Source: Peribacillus deserti
Lineage (GTDB): Bacteria; Bacillota; Bacilli; Bacillales; DSM-1321
DNA: 64,000 nucleotides
Direction of reading: 5' to 3'
Assembly: GCF_016909175.1 (NCBI RefSeq)
Contig: NZ_JAFBFI010000014.1
Coordinates: forward strand, 1 to 64,000
In this document: one piece after another, positions 27,747 through 37,178 of the stretch
How the letters are laid out: every line of letters begins with the position of its first letter
Numbering within the stretch: position 1 is the stretch's first letter
Notes under the pieces: generated by a model
Told to the model about the DNA's origin: nothing
The model's database searches: none
Seen by the model: only the letters and a program-made list of their open reading frames with translations
Program-made: the position numbers and the translations under genes

Positions 27747-27915
27747 GCTTATAATGAGAAGTAAATTGTCTAATTATAGGAAAAGATGGCATTATTACGG
27801 TAAACCCCCTGAGTTGTCTCTTTTTTGTAACAAAAATAGCAACCCTCTGAAACACTCCTGTTACACAAGATTGGTATTCTATTCCTACGAAACAAATAAA
27901 AGGAGAATACAAGTT

Positions 27916-28476
27916 TTGAAAAAAATATCTATCTATGTAAGTATGATTATGATGTTGACATTTGGAGTCTCTGGAGTTGCTTCGGCTGGATCGAATACAT
28001 ATCAAGTTAAACAAGGAGATACCCTTTGGGGAATCTCAAAAAAATACCATATATCAGTAGGACAGATAAAGAGCTGGAATAAGCTTTCTTCTGACCGAAT
28101 TAAACCAAAACAAATCTTAAAACTATCTGCTGCTAAAACGGCTGTTAAAAAAGCACAGTCTGCACCTAAGGTAAAGGCAGCTTCATACAAAGAAATCACG
28201 GTTACAGCAACAGCTTATACAGCAAGCTGCAGAGGCTGCAGCGGAATCACTGCTACAGGCCTTAACTTAAAAAAGAATCCAAATGCTAAAGCAATCTCTG
28301 TAGATCCGCGCATTATCCCATTAGGATCTAAAGTATATGTACCTGGCTACGGATATGCAGTAGCGGCTGACAAAGGAAGTGCAGTTAAAGGGAATAAGAT
28401 TGATGTCTTTATTTCCAGTAAATCAAAAGCCATTCAGTGGGGCAGAAAAACCGTTAAAATTAAAGTAATGAAATAA
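27916..28476 (+). CDS. Secreted LysM-3D domain protein (YocH-like)
   Basis: A 186-residue exported cell-wall protein. It has a signal peptide ending at ASA (about 1-28), one LysM peptidoglycan-binding domain (YQVKQGDTLWGISKKYHIS, about 31-73), an Ala/Lys linker, and a C-terminal 3D domain with the conserved Asp residues (DPRIIPLGSKVYV, AADKGSAVKG, IDVF). Relatives such as YocH are lytic enzymes or stationary-phase survival factors. The TTG at 27916 is used because AAAGGAG is about 10 bases upstream; earlier in-frame codons precede the signal peptide without a ribosome binding site. Confidence 0.85.
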   Translation: MKKISIYVSMIMMLTFGVSGVASAGSNTYQVKQGDTLWGISKKYHISVGQIKSWNKLSSDRIKPKQILKLSAAKTAVKKAQSAPKVKAASYKEITVTATAYTASCRGCSGITATGLNLKKNPNAKAISVDPRIIPLGSKVYVPGYGYAVAADKGSAVKGNKIDVFISSKSKAIQWGRKTVKIKVMK

Positions 28477-28499
28477 TATAGATAATAGTCGAGTATACA

Positions 28500-28527
28500 G
28501 CCTGCTGAAAAGCAGGCTTTTTTATTT
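28500..28527 (+). terminator. Terminator of the LysM-3D gene
   Basis: 7-bp stem GCCTGCT/AGCAGGC with a GAAA loop, then six T. Confidence 0.9.
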
Positions 28528-28620
28528 TGGGTTACTAGAAACCTATCATTTTATTTATTATTTCCCAGTTTGATCGATATTGACTGGCTTTTTGGATTTA
28601 GGATTACTTTCTGGACTTCA

Positions 28621-28877
28621 TATGCTTAGGTTTTTCAGTTTTATGCTTTTGTTTTTTAGTTTTATGCTTAAGTTTTTTGATCTTATGATTATGTTTTTGA
28701 ATTTTATGAATTTGTTTTTCGGTTTTATGATTATGTTTCGGGTTCTTTGCTTATGTATTCAAATTAATGATTATCTCATGGGTTCTACGCCTATCTTTTC
28801 GAGTTAATGACTATCTCCTAGATTCCACCCTTATCTCTAAGGATAATGCCTGCTCTCCTAAGTTTTGTGCTAGTATC
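28621..28877. repeat. 21-bp tandem array A (TATGCTTA family)
   Basis: Seven units of exactly 21 bp start at 28621, 28642, 28663, 28684, 28705, 28726 and 28747. The consensus is about TATGCTTATGTTTTT plus six variable bases. Increasingly diverged 19-21-bp units continue to about 28877. A plus-strand frame across it encodes hydrophobic heptads (MLxFFxF) because 21 is a multiple of 3, but it has no ribosome binding site, so I do not call a gene. Confidence 0.85.
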
Positions 28878-28974
28878 TTTTTCTCTGCTTTACCTTTTTC
28901 AAAAACAGGATATCCCATATAACAGTTTCATTGTAATATAGAATAAAACTCTTTTAAGAAAGGATTACTCCTCC

Positions 28975-29904
28975 ATGGCTCAAGTTCCAATAAATAGATC
29001 AGCAAAAAGACGGAAAATCAGTCTCCTCCTTTACTTGATTCCACTAACAATGCTGATAGTCGTCCTCCTGTTTAATTTTTATCCTGTTAAGAAGATTCCT
29101 CAGAAGCCTTTTTTTGAAAATAGCAGGCCTCTTGTTATTGCACACCAGGGCGGCGAATTGTTAGCTCCTTCCAATACGATGGCAGCCTTTGATAATGCTG
29201 CAAATTTGGGAGTAGATGTACTTGAAACAGACCTTCATATTACGAAAGACGGCCATTTGGTCGCTATACATGATGCTAGTGTAGATCGAACGACGAATGG
29301 AAAGGGACTCGTTGCTGATTTAACTTTGAAAGAAATTCAATCCCTCGATGCGGGTTATTACTTTAAAGATTTGAACGGAAATTACAGTTTTCGAGGCAAG
29401 GGAGTATATATCCCAACTGCAGAAGAAATCTTTAAGAAGTTTGGGCATATGCGGATTGAGATGGAGATAAAAGATGATAATCCAGACGAAAGATTAGATG
29501 AAATGAATGAAAAATTATGGGTATTAATTAAAAAATATCATATGGAGGATAAGATTCTGGTGGCATCATTTGATCAGAATATAATCTCGAGCTTTACAAA
29601 CTATTCGAAGGGTAAAACGGCCATAGCGGCGGGCAGCCAGGAGGTTAGAAAATTCGTCATATTCCATAAGTTTTTCCTGCCTAATCTGTACAGTCCCCGG
29701 GCGGATGTCCACCAGATTCCAACGGCTCAGAGCGGCTTTGATCTTACGGAAGAAAAGGTAATGGACGGTGCCAAGCGTAGAGGACAAAACATACATTATT
29801 GGACAATTGACGACAAGGCGACGATGAAAAAACTGCTTTCTTCCGGTGCAGATGGTATTTTAACCAATAGACCCGACCTGCTTTTGCAGCTAGTAAAGGA
29901 ATAA
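28975..29904 (+). CDS. Membrane-anchored glycerophosphodiester phosphodiesterase
   Basis: Hydrolyses glycerophosphodiesters to glycerol-3-phosphate and alcohol. The 309-residue protein has one N-terminal membrane helix (about 15-35) and a GDPD TIM barrel. The metal/catalytic motifs are HQGG (where HRG is usual), LETDLHITKDGHLVAIHD and the late HYWTIDD. The HRG-to-HQG change keeps the catalytic His. AAAGGA precedes the ATG. It stands alone, so the source of its substrate is not visible. Confidence 0.88.
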   Translation: MAQVPINRSAKRRKISLLLYLIPLTMLIVVLLFNFYPVKKIPQKPFFENSRPLVIAHQGGELLAPSNTMAAFDNAANLGVDVLETDLHITKDGHLVAIHDASVDRTTNGKGLVADLTLKEIQSLDAGYYFKDLNGNYSFRGKGVYIPTAEEIFKKFGHMRIEMEIKDDNPDERLDEMNEKLWVLIKKYHMEDKILVASFDQNIISSFTNYSKGKTAIAAGSQEVRKFVIFHKFFLPNLYSPRADVHQIPTAQSGFDLTEEKVMDGAKRRGQNIHYWTIDDKATMKKLLSSGADGILTNRPDLLLQLVKE

Positions 29905-29912
29905 AATATATT

Positions 29913-29942
29913 AGCCCTATCATTATGAGATAGGGCTTTGTT
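29913..29942. terminator. Terminator between GDPD and the PAS-SpoIIE gene
   Basis: Perfect 9-bp stem AGCCCTATC/GATAGGGCT between convergent genes; short T-rich tails on both sides. Confidence 0.75.
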
Positions 29943-29951
29943 GATTAGATG

Positions 29952-32597
29952 CTAATTGACCTTTTTAAACAAAAACAAGGTTTGATCGTCATATATTTGG
30001 TCCTTTTGCTTACGTCTTATTTCGTTATAAAGGGATTGAATAATTTCTTGTGCAGATTTCGATTTATCCACCTGTGACAACAATTCTTTCAGATTATCAT
30101 TTGAATCTACACCGCTGTTCAGCCGCTCTTCTGTAATTCCATCCGTATATAGTAAGACCATGTCTTTACCATGTAACTGATATTCTTCCGTTAAATAAAC
30201 GGTATCTTTTGATAACCCCAGAACTGCTCCCCTGGCATTTATATCGAACATCTCGTTTTCTTCATGCTTGTATATGATTCCAGGTTCATGACCGGCGGAA
30301 GCATACTGGAACCTGGAAGTCATCACATCGTAAGTACCCATGAACATGGTAACAAACATGGACGGATCCAGATATTTGGCACAATACTGATTCAATTCGT
30401 CTAAGATTTCATGAGGAAGAGTATGTTCTTCACTTTTATCCATCGCATATTTAATCATTGACATTAAAATCGCAGCTGCCATTCCTTTTCCTGAAATATC
30501 AGCAATTGCAAACCTGATTTGTTCACCATTGCTTACAACATTATAAAAGTCTCCATTTAATTTGCGGATTGGGATGGAAACGACTCCTAAGTCGGTCTGA
30601 TGCGGCAGGACTAATTTTGAAACATCCGTCAGCAGTGATTTTTGTACATGGGATGCCAGTCTGAATTCAAGCTCAATTTGTTCATGCTCTTTTTTTAACT
30701 GTTCGATTCTTAGCTTGTCTGTTATATCAGAAAATGTAATAACCGTACCCGTAATGATACCCTGTTCGTACATAGGGCTGATGGAATACTGAATGGGCAT
30801 CTCTCTGCCGTTTTTTAGATACAATGTATCCTTTTCCACAACTCTGGAGATTCCATCCTTCAAAGTTTGATTTGCCGGGCAGGTTTGTTCCACTGTTCTA
30901 TCTGCCATCAGACTCTCTGCCATCCGACCAGCTGCTTCCTGGGGGTTCAGCCCAAGAATCTTCCCTCCTGCTTCGTTTATAAAAAGAATATTCCCTGATT
31001 GATCGAGTCCTGCTATACCTTCTGTTACGGAATTAAGAATCAGCCTATTTTGATTGCTCAGACTTTCCACCTGGTTCATATACCGTTTCCTGTCCGTAAT
31101 GTCTGTCCCGATGCCATATACCCCTGTTACCTTCTGATTTACAATGATTGGGATATTAATAATATTGGCTTCAATTAATCTACCATCATTTCTAATGATG
31201 GAGATGTCATAGTTCTGGGCGATTCCTTCCATTGCCTGTTCAAAATGCCAATGTGTATATTCTAGATCATCCGGATGTATGAGTGCAGAATAATTCATTT
31301 CAAGCAGTTCTTCCTGGTTATATCCTGAGAGTAATTCGAGCGCTCTATTTGCCGATGTAAAATTGCCCTCATTATTAAATGAGTAGACGGCAGACGGGTT
31401 ATATTCAAATAATGAGCGGTAGCGCTGTTCGCTCTCCTTCAGCTGTTCCCTCGCCCAAACCCTTTCTGATATATCAAAGGCAATCCCATAAACACCTACA
31501 ATATTTCCATCCACAATAATCGGCAGATTCGAAACCTGCACGGGCCGATGCTCCCCATTTTTTTCCACGAGTGTGGTCTCATAATGCTGAGGCACTCCCT
31601 TTTTTGCCTTCTCAAAATGAGCAGCCGTTCGTCCTAAGTCTTTCGGCGCCACAAATGGAACAAATGACATAGAATTAATTTCTTCCTGGGAATACCCGGT
31701 TAATTTATTGAAGTTATCATTGTGGCTGATAAAGTCTCCATTAATGTCAAATGAAAAAACCGCAGCCGGGTTATAATCGAATAAGGATTTATACCACTGT
31801 TCATTTATTTTGTATTTTTCTTCAATTAGTTTTCTGTCGGTAATATCACGGGAAACTGTAATACATTCTTTGATTTCCCCTGTTTCTTCGTCCACAATAA
31901 AATTCCCTGTGGTTTCCAGCCAAATGTACTGGCCCTCTTTACGTTTAGCTCTATGAGTCAGTTTGTATTCCTGATTACGGCCCATGTCATGCTTATGCTG
32001 CTGAAATATAGAGGCAATATCTTCCGGGTGAAAGTGCTCATAGCGGGAATGGCCGATTAGTTCTTCAGGTTCGTAACCTAATAAATGTTTTGAGGCAGGT
32101 GACACATATATGAATTTTTCTTCATCTGTCGTATGAAGTGCTATCATATCCAGAGAATTCTCAGATAAAAGCCGAAATCTTTTTTCACTATCATACATTC
32201 TTTTTTCTATTTCTTTTTTCTCTGAAATATCTTTAGCAATCCCATAAAAGCCTATTGTCTCATTTCCTTCCATAATTGGTACATATATGACTAATGCAAT
32301 CAGCATATATCCCCTTTTATGATGAAAGTACACTTCGTACTCTTCTTTTACATTCGAACATACCTTTTGCAGAATTTCCATTCGGTTTGTCAATTGTTCT
32401 TCTACGATAATTTCACTAGGATGAAGTGCAATAAATTCTGGGACAGTGTAACCTGTCAGGTCTTTTATGGCTAAATTTGCATCAATATAATTGCCCTCTA
32501 AATCAAGAACATAAATGGCATCTGGGTGATTATTAAAAAGAGAAAGATGAGGTCCTTTACCTAACCACTCTGAAAGGTTCTCCTGTTTAGTCTTCAC
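29952..32597 (-). CDS. Multi-PAS sensor with SpoIIE/RsbU-type PP2C phosphatase
   Basis: A cytosolic 881-residue signalling protein with no membrane segment. Five PAS domains (starting near residues 20, 142, 266, 391 and 518 of this start) are followed by a short coiled coil (about 620-655) and a PPM phosphatase domain with NGDFYN, DISGKGMAAAILM, YTDGITE and DDQT metal motifs. Such enzymes dephosphorylate anti-anti-sigma factors of the SpoIIAA/RsbV type. No such partner is adjacent. I start at GTG 32597 with AAGGAG 11 bases upstream; the TTG at 32663 has no ribosome binding site. Confidence 0.85.
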   Translation of the reverse strand: MKTKQENLSEWLGKGPHLSLFNNHPDAIYVLDLEGNYIDANLAIKDLTGYTVPEFIALHPSEIIVEEQLTNRMEILQKVCSNVKEEYEVYFHHKRGYMLIALVIYVPIMEGNETIGFYGIAKDISEKKEIEKRMYDSEKRFRLLSENSLDMIALHTTDEEKFIYVSPASKHLLGYEPEELIGHSRYEHFHPEDIASIFQQHKHDMGRNQEYKLTHRAKRKEGQYIWLETTGNFIVDEETGEIKECITVSRDITDRKLIEEKYKINEQWYKSLFDYNPAAVFSFDINGDFISHNDNFNKLTGYSQEEINSMSFVPFVAPKDLGRTAAHFEKAKKGVPQHYETTLVEKNGEHRPVQVSNLPIIVDGNIVGVYGIAFDISERVWAREQLKESEQRYRSLFEYNPSAVYSFNNEGNFTSANRALELLSGYNQEELLEMNYSALIHPDDLEYTHWHFEQAMEGIAQNYDISIIRNDGRLIEANIINIPIIVNQKVTGVYGIGTDITDRKRYMNQVESLSNQNRLILNSVTEGIAGLDQSGNILFINEAGGKILGLNPQEAAGRMAESLMADRTVEQTCPANQTLKDGISRVVEKDTLYLKNGREMPIQYSISPMYEQGIITGTVITFSDITDKLRIEQLKKEHEQIELEFRLASHVQKSLLTDVSKLVLPHQTDLGVVSIPIRKLNGDFYNVVSNGEQIRFAIADISGKGMAAAILMSMIKYAMDKSEEHTLPHEILDELNQYCAKYLDPSMFVTMFMGTYDVMTSRFQYASAGHEPGIIYKHEENEMFDINARGAVLGLSKDTVYLTEEYQLHGKDMVLLYTDGITEERLNSGVDSNDNLKELLSQVDKSKSAQEIIQSLYNEIRRKQKDQIYDDQTLFLFKKVN

Positions 32598-32734
32598 TTG
32601 AGCTTCAACTCCTTTTCCCTTAAAGGTATTTCCGTAAAGCAATCTAAACTTTGTGCCTGACAAGAAGTATATAACCCTTTTGACGGCGGATTAGTAATCG
32701 AGCTAAGAAGGAATATAAACAGCTGAGAATCTAT

Positions 32735-32790
32735 TGAAAGCGGTTAAAAAACCTTTTGAAAGCTTGTAAAAACTTACACTGATTATACCA
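32735..32790 (-). promoter_or_regulatory. Possible extended -10 promoter and cre-like site upstream of the PAS-SpoIIE gene
   Basis: On the minus strand TGGTATAAT (TGnTATAAT, extended -10) lies at 32782-32790 without a good -35. Just downstream, TGAAAGCGGTTAAA on the plus strand (32735-32748) matches the cre consensus at 13 of 14 positions. Either could be chance. Confidence 0.35.
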
Positions 32791-32818
32791 TTAGATATCA
32801 GGTAAAAGTTTACATTCA

Positions 32819-32860
32819 AAAAATATAAGACCGGCTCCTCACTTTCGGAGCCGGTCTTAT
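32819..32860 (-). terminator. Strong terminator of the nucleoside transporter
   Basis: 14-bp perfect stem ATAAGACCGGCTCC/GGAGCCGGTCTTAT (32825-32838, 32847-32860), followed on the minus strand by TTTTTTG. Confidence 0.85.
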
Positions 32861-32868
32861 GGCGTATC

Positions 32869-34062
32869 CTACCACACGAATAATCCCACTATCATTGCAC
32901 TTAGCAGTGATACACCGATACCACTAACTAAAAGCTTCCATACATTTTTTCCGATAATGCCAGATTTCTCTTCACTTAATATGGAATTGTACGTTCCATA
33001 AATCATACCCACTGTACTAAAGTTAGCGAAGGAAGTTAAGAACGTAACAGCTACAGCTATTGTATGCTCGTCGAGGTCCTGAATGCGATCCTTCAGATCC
33101 AGCATAGCTACAAATTCATTTGTAGTTAACTTGATCCCCATTAACTGGGCTACATATAATGCATCACTGCCGGATAATCCAAGCAGATAAGCAAACGGGC
33201 TGAAGATTATAGAGAAAATCTTTTGGATGGTTAAACCATTTATAAAGAATCCCAATATACCATTGAGCGCTGCTGTCAGGGCCACATATCCGATCACCAT
33301 GGCCGCTATAACAATAACCATGTTGATTCCAACCAGCATACTATTGGAAATGGTTGAAAAAAAGTCTTTTCTTTCCTCTTTCGGCGGTACATAAACAATA
33401 TCTTCTTCTTTACTCACATCACCGGGATTTAGGATGCTTGCTAGTAATAGTGCATTTAAACAATTTAATGGAATAGCTGCAAATACATACTGGGCCGGAA
33501 CCATGGATAGATAGGCACCAATGATGGATCCGCTGATACTGCTCATACTCATAATTCCGAAAGTGAGCAGCCGATGTTCTTTTAATACAGATAACTGCTG
33601 ACGGATGACGGCCAGAGCTTCGGTATTTCCAAGAAACATCATCTGAATGGAGAAAAAGCTCTCAAGTTTTGGCAGTCCGGATATCTTTGATATCACCCAT
33701 CCTACTTTATCAATAAGCCAGGTTAATATTCCAAAATACGATAATATATCAAAGAATGTGATGATGAAAATAATAGGCATTAATGCGCTGAAAAAGAAGT
33801 CAATATTTTCATTAGCCATTGCAGAAGGAAAAACGAATGATATCCCTTGTGAAGCACAAGAAATAAGCCATGTGAAAAATGCTGCAATCTGGTTAATAAC
33901 CCAGCTTCCTATTCGGGTTCCCAGCATAAACCAGGTAATGAGTGCTTCAACCGCCAATAATACAATAATGGATTTCCATTTTACTTTTTTCTTATTAGGT
34001 GAACAGAGGAATACTAGACAAACGACCACAAATACACCTAACAAATTTAATAGAAAGAACAT
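32869..34062 (-). CDS. Concentrative nucleoside transporter (NupC/CNT family)
   Basis: A 397-residue, almost wholly hydrophobic protein of the CNT family, which imports nucleosides with H+ or Na+. Family features include the re-entrant loop GNTEALAVIRQQL and later PFAYLLGLSGSDALYVAQLMG and TNEFVAMLDL. AGGAGTT precedes the ATG. I looked for a purine riboswitch in the 200 bp upstream and saw none. No nucleoside catabolic gene is adjacent. Confidence 0.9.
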   Translation of the reverse strand: MFFLLNLLGVFVVVCLVFLCSPNKKKVKWKSIIVLLAVEALITWFMLGTRIGSWVINQIAAFFTWLISCASQGISFVFPSAMANENIDFFFSALMPIIFIITFFDILSYFGILTWLIDKVGWVISKISGLPKLESFFSIQMMFLGNTEALAVIRQQLSVLKEHRLLTFGIMSMSSISGSIIGAYLSMVPAQYVFAAIPLNCLNALLLASILNPGDVSKEEDIVYVPPKEERKDFFSTISNSMLVGINMVIVIAAMVIGYVALTAALNGILGFFINGLTIQKIFSIIFSPFAYLLGLSGSDALYVAQLMGIKLTTNEFVAMLDLKDRIQDLDEHTIAVAVTFLTSFANFSTVGMIYGTYNSILSEEKSGIIGKNVWKLLVSGIGVSLLSAMIVGLFVW

Positions 34063-34266
34063 GTTATCAACTCCTGAATTTTATTCTTTCCTACAAAAAA
34101 AACTCTTATTCCCATACCTGCACATTGGACAGAGAGATGAGAAAAGAGCTTAATAAATAGACTTGAAATGACCGTTAAACAGATTAAGGAATCTACCGAT
34201 AATCGGACTCCTAAATCAGCAAGCTGTATCGCTGTAACGTAGAAATGGCAGAGACAAAAAGTAAAA

Positions 34267-35130
34267 TCAGCGAACTGAAACTTTTAAAAATGTTTTTAGA
34301 GATTCATGGGAACCTACTTCTACTAATTCTTGTTTGCGGTGCAATTCTCCGGTTCTTGCCATCCAGGGCTCAACACATACGAAATCCTGGTCAGCTTCCG
34401 ACCATAAATATATGTATTTAAATTCGGGTCCATATTGCATCGTTACATATTTATGCGCTTCTGGCAGCTCGAAACTTATTTCACGGTTGTTAGAATCGAT
34501 TAAAGCTAAGGATTCCTTTTTATCTGACAGGTCTATTGATTCTGTAATAGAATGCATTTTCAAATCATTGTAGTCAAAATAGTGCTGTGCATCGGTAGTA
34601 TAATGTAAATCTTTCTGCTTTGTCCAGAAATAAGGATGAAACCCTGCGTAGATAGGCATGCTGGTGTCCGATTGGTTCTGATATTCCTGTGTGATGGTTA
34701 GTGTATGACCCTTTAAGGTGTAAGTGAACACCACTTCAAAGTCAAATGGAAATGACTTCTTCATTTCTTCACTACTGCTGAGTTTTAAACAAATGGATGC
34801 TTCATTCTCTGTATTTGTTTGAACCACTTCCCACGGATAATTTCGGGCAACACCATGATTATTCATATGATAAGTTTTCCCGTTCCACTCATACTGGCCG
34901 CTGTTTAACTGACCAGAAATCGGGAAAAGAATGGGAATTCCTCCTCTTACGTTTACATCGGGATTATGAAAGGTATCTTTGTTAAGGAATAATAATTCTT
35001 CACCTTCCACCCCAAACCCAATAATAAGTCCTCCTCTTTCAGGGGCTACCTTCAGCCAAGAATTACAATTAGAATCTGTTAATTTATAAATTTGATATTC
35101 TCCATCTTGATATTGTTCAATATGATACAT
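34267..35130 (-). CDS. Aldose 1-epimerase / hexose mutarotase family protein
   Basis: A 287-residue beta-sandwich protein of the galactose-mutarotase fold. GGIPILFPISGQL, HGVARNYPWEV and GFHPYFW carry the conserved substrate-binding Arg and His residues, and VCVEPWMAR carries the catalytic Glu. Related proteins act on glucose-6-phosphate or free aldoses; which one is not clear. I start at ATG 35130 (MYHIEQ) because the ATG at 35142 touches the GGAGG directly. Confidence 0.85.
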   Translation of the reverse strand: MYHIEQYQDGEYQIYKLTDSNCNSWLKVAPERGGLIIGFGVEGEELLFLNKDTFHNPDVNVRGGIPILFPISGQLNSGQYEWNGKTYHMNNHGVARNYPWEVVQTNTENEASICLKLSSSEEMKKSFPFDFEVVFTYTLKGHTLTITQEYQNQSDTSMPIYAGFHPYFWTKQKDLHYTTDAQHYFDYNDLKMHSITESIDLSDKKESLALIDSNNREISFELPEAHKYVTMQYGPEFKYIYLWSEADQDFVCVEPWMARTGELHRKQELVEVGSHESLKTFLKVSVR

Positions 35131-35209
35131 GGTCCGCACCATCCTCCTTTTGAATTTCTTTGATCCTTACGTGTCTTTCATTTGAAAAAAGAAGCCTGCT
35201 GGCTTCGTC

Positions 35210-35809
35210 TTATTTAAACCAGCCTTTTTCTTTGGATTGAGTAATCGCTTCAATCCTGTTTTTTACTTCAAGCTTATCCAGTATGGTAGAGATATAGTTA
35301 CGGACCGTACCGGTTTTTATCCTAAGCTCATCTGCTATTTCCTTTGTGTTTTTTCCATCTGCTACTAATTCAAGGACTGCCTTTTCCCGGTCAGTCAAAG
35401 GGTTTTCTTCCCCATAAACATCATCCATTAGTTCGGGAGCATAAATCCGTTTGCCCGCCGTAATCGAACGAATGGAGCTTGCAAGTTCTTCACTGGGGCT
35501 GTCCTTTAAAAGATACCCGCTCACACCCGCTTTAAGTGCACGCTGAAAATAGCCTGATCTTGCAAAAGTTGTCAGGATGATCACTTTGCAGCCAGCCTCT
35601 TTAAGATCTTCAGCTGCTTCTAACCCTGTTTTTCCTGGCATTTCAATATCCATAATACATACATCCGGCTTTAATGTCTTTACAAGAGAAACGGCTTCTA
35701 CTCCATTACCCGCCTTTCCCACTACTTTCATATCATCTTCCAAATTCAGCAGTGAACCTAAAGCACCCAAAAGCATTTGCTGATCTTCGGCAATAACTAT
35801 GGTAATCAT
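35210..35809 (-). CDS. desR: Two-component response regulator DesR
   Basis: LuxR/NarL-type regulator that, in B. subtilis, activates the des desaturase gene upon cold. The 199-residue protein has receiver aspartate D54 (CIMDIEMPGKTG), T in LTTFA, K in LLKDSPSEEL, and a C-terminal helix-turn-helix (LTDREKAVLELVADGKNTKEI). It is nearly identical to B. subtilis DesR in motifs and exact length. Its start overlaps the desK stop by 4 bp, indicating translational coupling. Confidence 0.95.
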   Translation of the reverse strand: MITIVIAEDQQMLLGALGSLLNLEDDMKVVGKAGNGVEAVSLVKTLKPDVCIMDIEMPGKTGLEAAEDLKEAGCKVIILTTFARSGYFQRALKAGVSGYLLKDSPSEELASSIRSITAGKRIYAPELMDDVYGEENPLTDREKAVLELVADGKNTKEIADELRIKTGTVRNYISTILDKLEVKNRIEAITQSKEKGWFK

Positions 35810-36942
35810 GAAAGCTCCTCCCTATCTGTTTGCTTTGAGTCATTCGGTACTTTTATGATTAGCGTCGTTCCTTCGTTCGTCTTAATGGTAAGACTGCCAT
35901 TAACAAATTCCAGCCTTTCTTTCATCCCGATCAAGCCGTACCCTTTGGGCAGATTATCTTCTGTGTCCTTAAATTCTCCGTTGTCTCTTACCGTTATCAC
36001 AATTTCATCCCAGGCTTGTTCAATCGAAATGAAGCAGGACGTAGCACCGCTGTGTTTTACTACATTATTGACTGCTTCTTTCAAACACATGCTGAGGATA
36101 TTTTCTGTCAGAAGCGACGTTTTTGTCAAAGGGCGTTCCTGCTTAAGCACGAAGTCAATTTCTGCTGCTTTGAGTATTTGCTGAATACGGACGATCTCCT
36201 CTTTTAATCTGATACCCCTCATAGAAGATACCATCTTTCGAACCTCATTTAATGCCGTTCTTGCGGTCTGCTGTACATCTTTCAATTCAGTCCGGGCCTG
36301 TTCAGGATCTTTATTTAATAATTTTCTCGCTAAATCACTTTTTAATCCTATGAGAGACAGCTTCTGCCCCAGAGTATCATGAAGATCACGGGCAATTCTT
36401 TCACGTTCCTCCAATTTAGAGAGCTCTGAAATACGTTTGTTAGCATCCTCCAGCTTTACCTCCAGCTGTCCACGCTCTTTGCGGTTATAGATACTGAATG
36501 GCATCAGGATTACACTAATCCAAGCCACTATAACGAACGGGAGCTGTTTTAAAAAAAGCTCATCTCGGAGAACAATACTGTAATTTATTGAAACAGAGGT
36601 ACTGATCAAATGAATAAAATAAAGAGTAAAAAAGGCGATGCGTTCTTTTATATTGCCAATAAAATACGCAAGAAAAAAAGCAAAATAGACATAACTGAAA
36701 AGACTTGTCGAGGTAATGGAAATAGCGATGAGTATCAGGGTCCACAAATAAACCGGCCAGCCTTTAGATATGAAAGCAATGCGGTATAAAATAAAAAAGA
36801 TAACAGTCAGTAAAATCCCGACAACAATTTTAATAGTGGAGGCCGATTGAAAAATAAAATAGAAAGGCAGTATGCAAAGAACAGTCCATATATAAGGAGA
36901 TATCCCTGTAGCTTTTTGAAATGTTATATATTTTCTAAACAT
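35806..36942 (-). CDS. desK: Sensor histidine kinase DesK
   Basis: Membrane thermosensor kinase/phosphatase for DesR. The 378-residue protein has four to five N-terminal membrane helices (about 18-150), a linker coiled coil, phospho-acceptor H188 in RDLHDTLGQK (same number as in B. subtilis), and an HATPase domain with NVVKHS and GYGLIGMKERLE. GAGGTTGA precedes the ATG. In B. subtilis the desaturase gene des lies directly upstream; here that position is taken by telA-like and xpaC-like genes and no desaturase is in the window. Confidence 0.95.
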   Translation of the reverse strand: MFRKYITFQKATGISPYIWTVLCILPFYFIFQSASTIKIVVGILLTVIFFILYRIAFISKGWPVYLWTLILIAISITSTSLFSYVYFAFFLAYFIGNIKERIAFFTLYFIHLISTSVSINYSIVLRDELFLKQLPFVIVAWISVILMPFSIYNRKERGQLEVKLEDANKRISELSKLEERERIARDLHDTLGQKLSLIGLKSDLARKLLNKDPEQARTELKDVQQTARTALNEVRKMVSSMRGIRLKEEIVRIQQILKAAEIDFVLKQERPLTKTSLLTENILSMCLKEAVNNVVKHSGATSCFISIEQAWDEIVITVRDNGEFKDTEDNLPKGYGLIGMKERLEFVNGSLTIKTNEGTTLIIKVPNDSKQTDREELS

Positions 36943-37114
36943 AAATTCAACCTCGTTTTCAAATAGACTTCAGTTAAGGGAAACTTAGCAAACCCCTCTC
37001 TATTAATAATAGCATGTTATCCAGCAGCCGTGTGCCTGCTGAATTTATGCAGCAGGATCCCTTAGATTCTTGGCAGGTCACTATGCTATTAAGAGGCCTT
37101 CGGTGAAGGGAAAA

Positions 37115-37141
37115 GAAAAACACGTCCAGTGAACGTGTTTC
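37115..37141 (-). terminator. Terminator of the xpaC-telA unit
   Basis: 8-bp stem AAACACGT/ACGTGTTT (37118-37125, 37133-37140), with TTTTTCTTTT downstream on the minus strand. Confidence 0.8.
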
Positions 37142-37178
37142 TTGGGTTAAAATTTTTATTCTCCAGCCATGCAAGAGC

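Noticed and set aside
27760-27900. WalR boxes or a c-di-AMP riboswitch upstream of the LysM-3D gene
   Set aside because: Single TGTAAC/TGTTAC half-sites occur but not with the required 5-bp spacing, and the leader is too short and lacks riboswitch motifs.
28580-28807. Hydrophobic heptad-repeat ORF (MLxFFxF)
   Set aside because: It starts at TTG with no Shine-Dalgarno; openness follows from a 21-bp repeat without stops.
34063-34266. Purine riboswitch upstream of the nucleoside transporter
   Set aside because: The conserved three-way junction sequences are absent.
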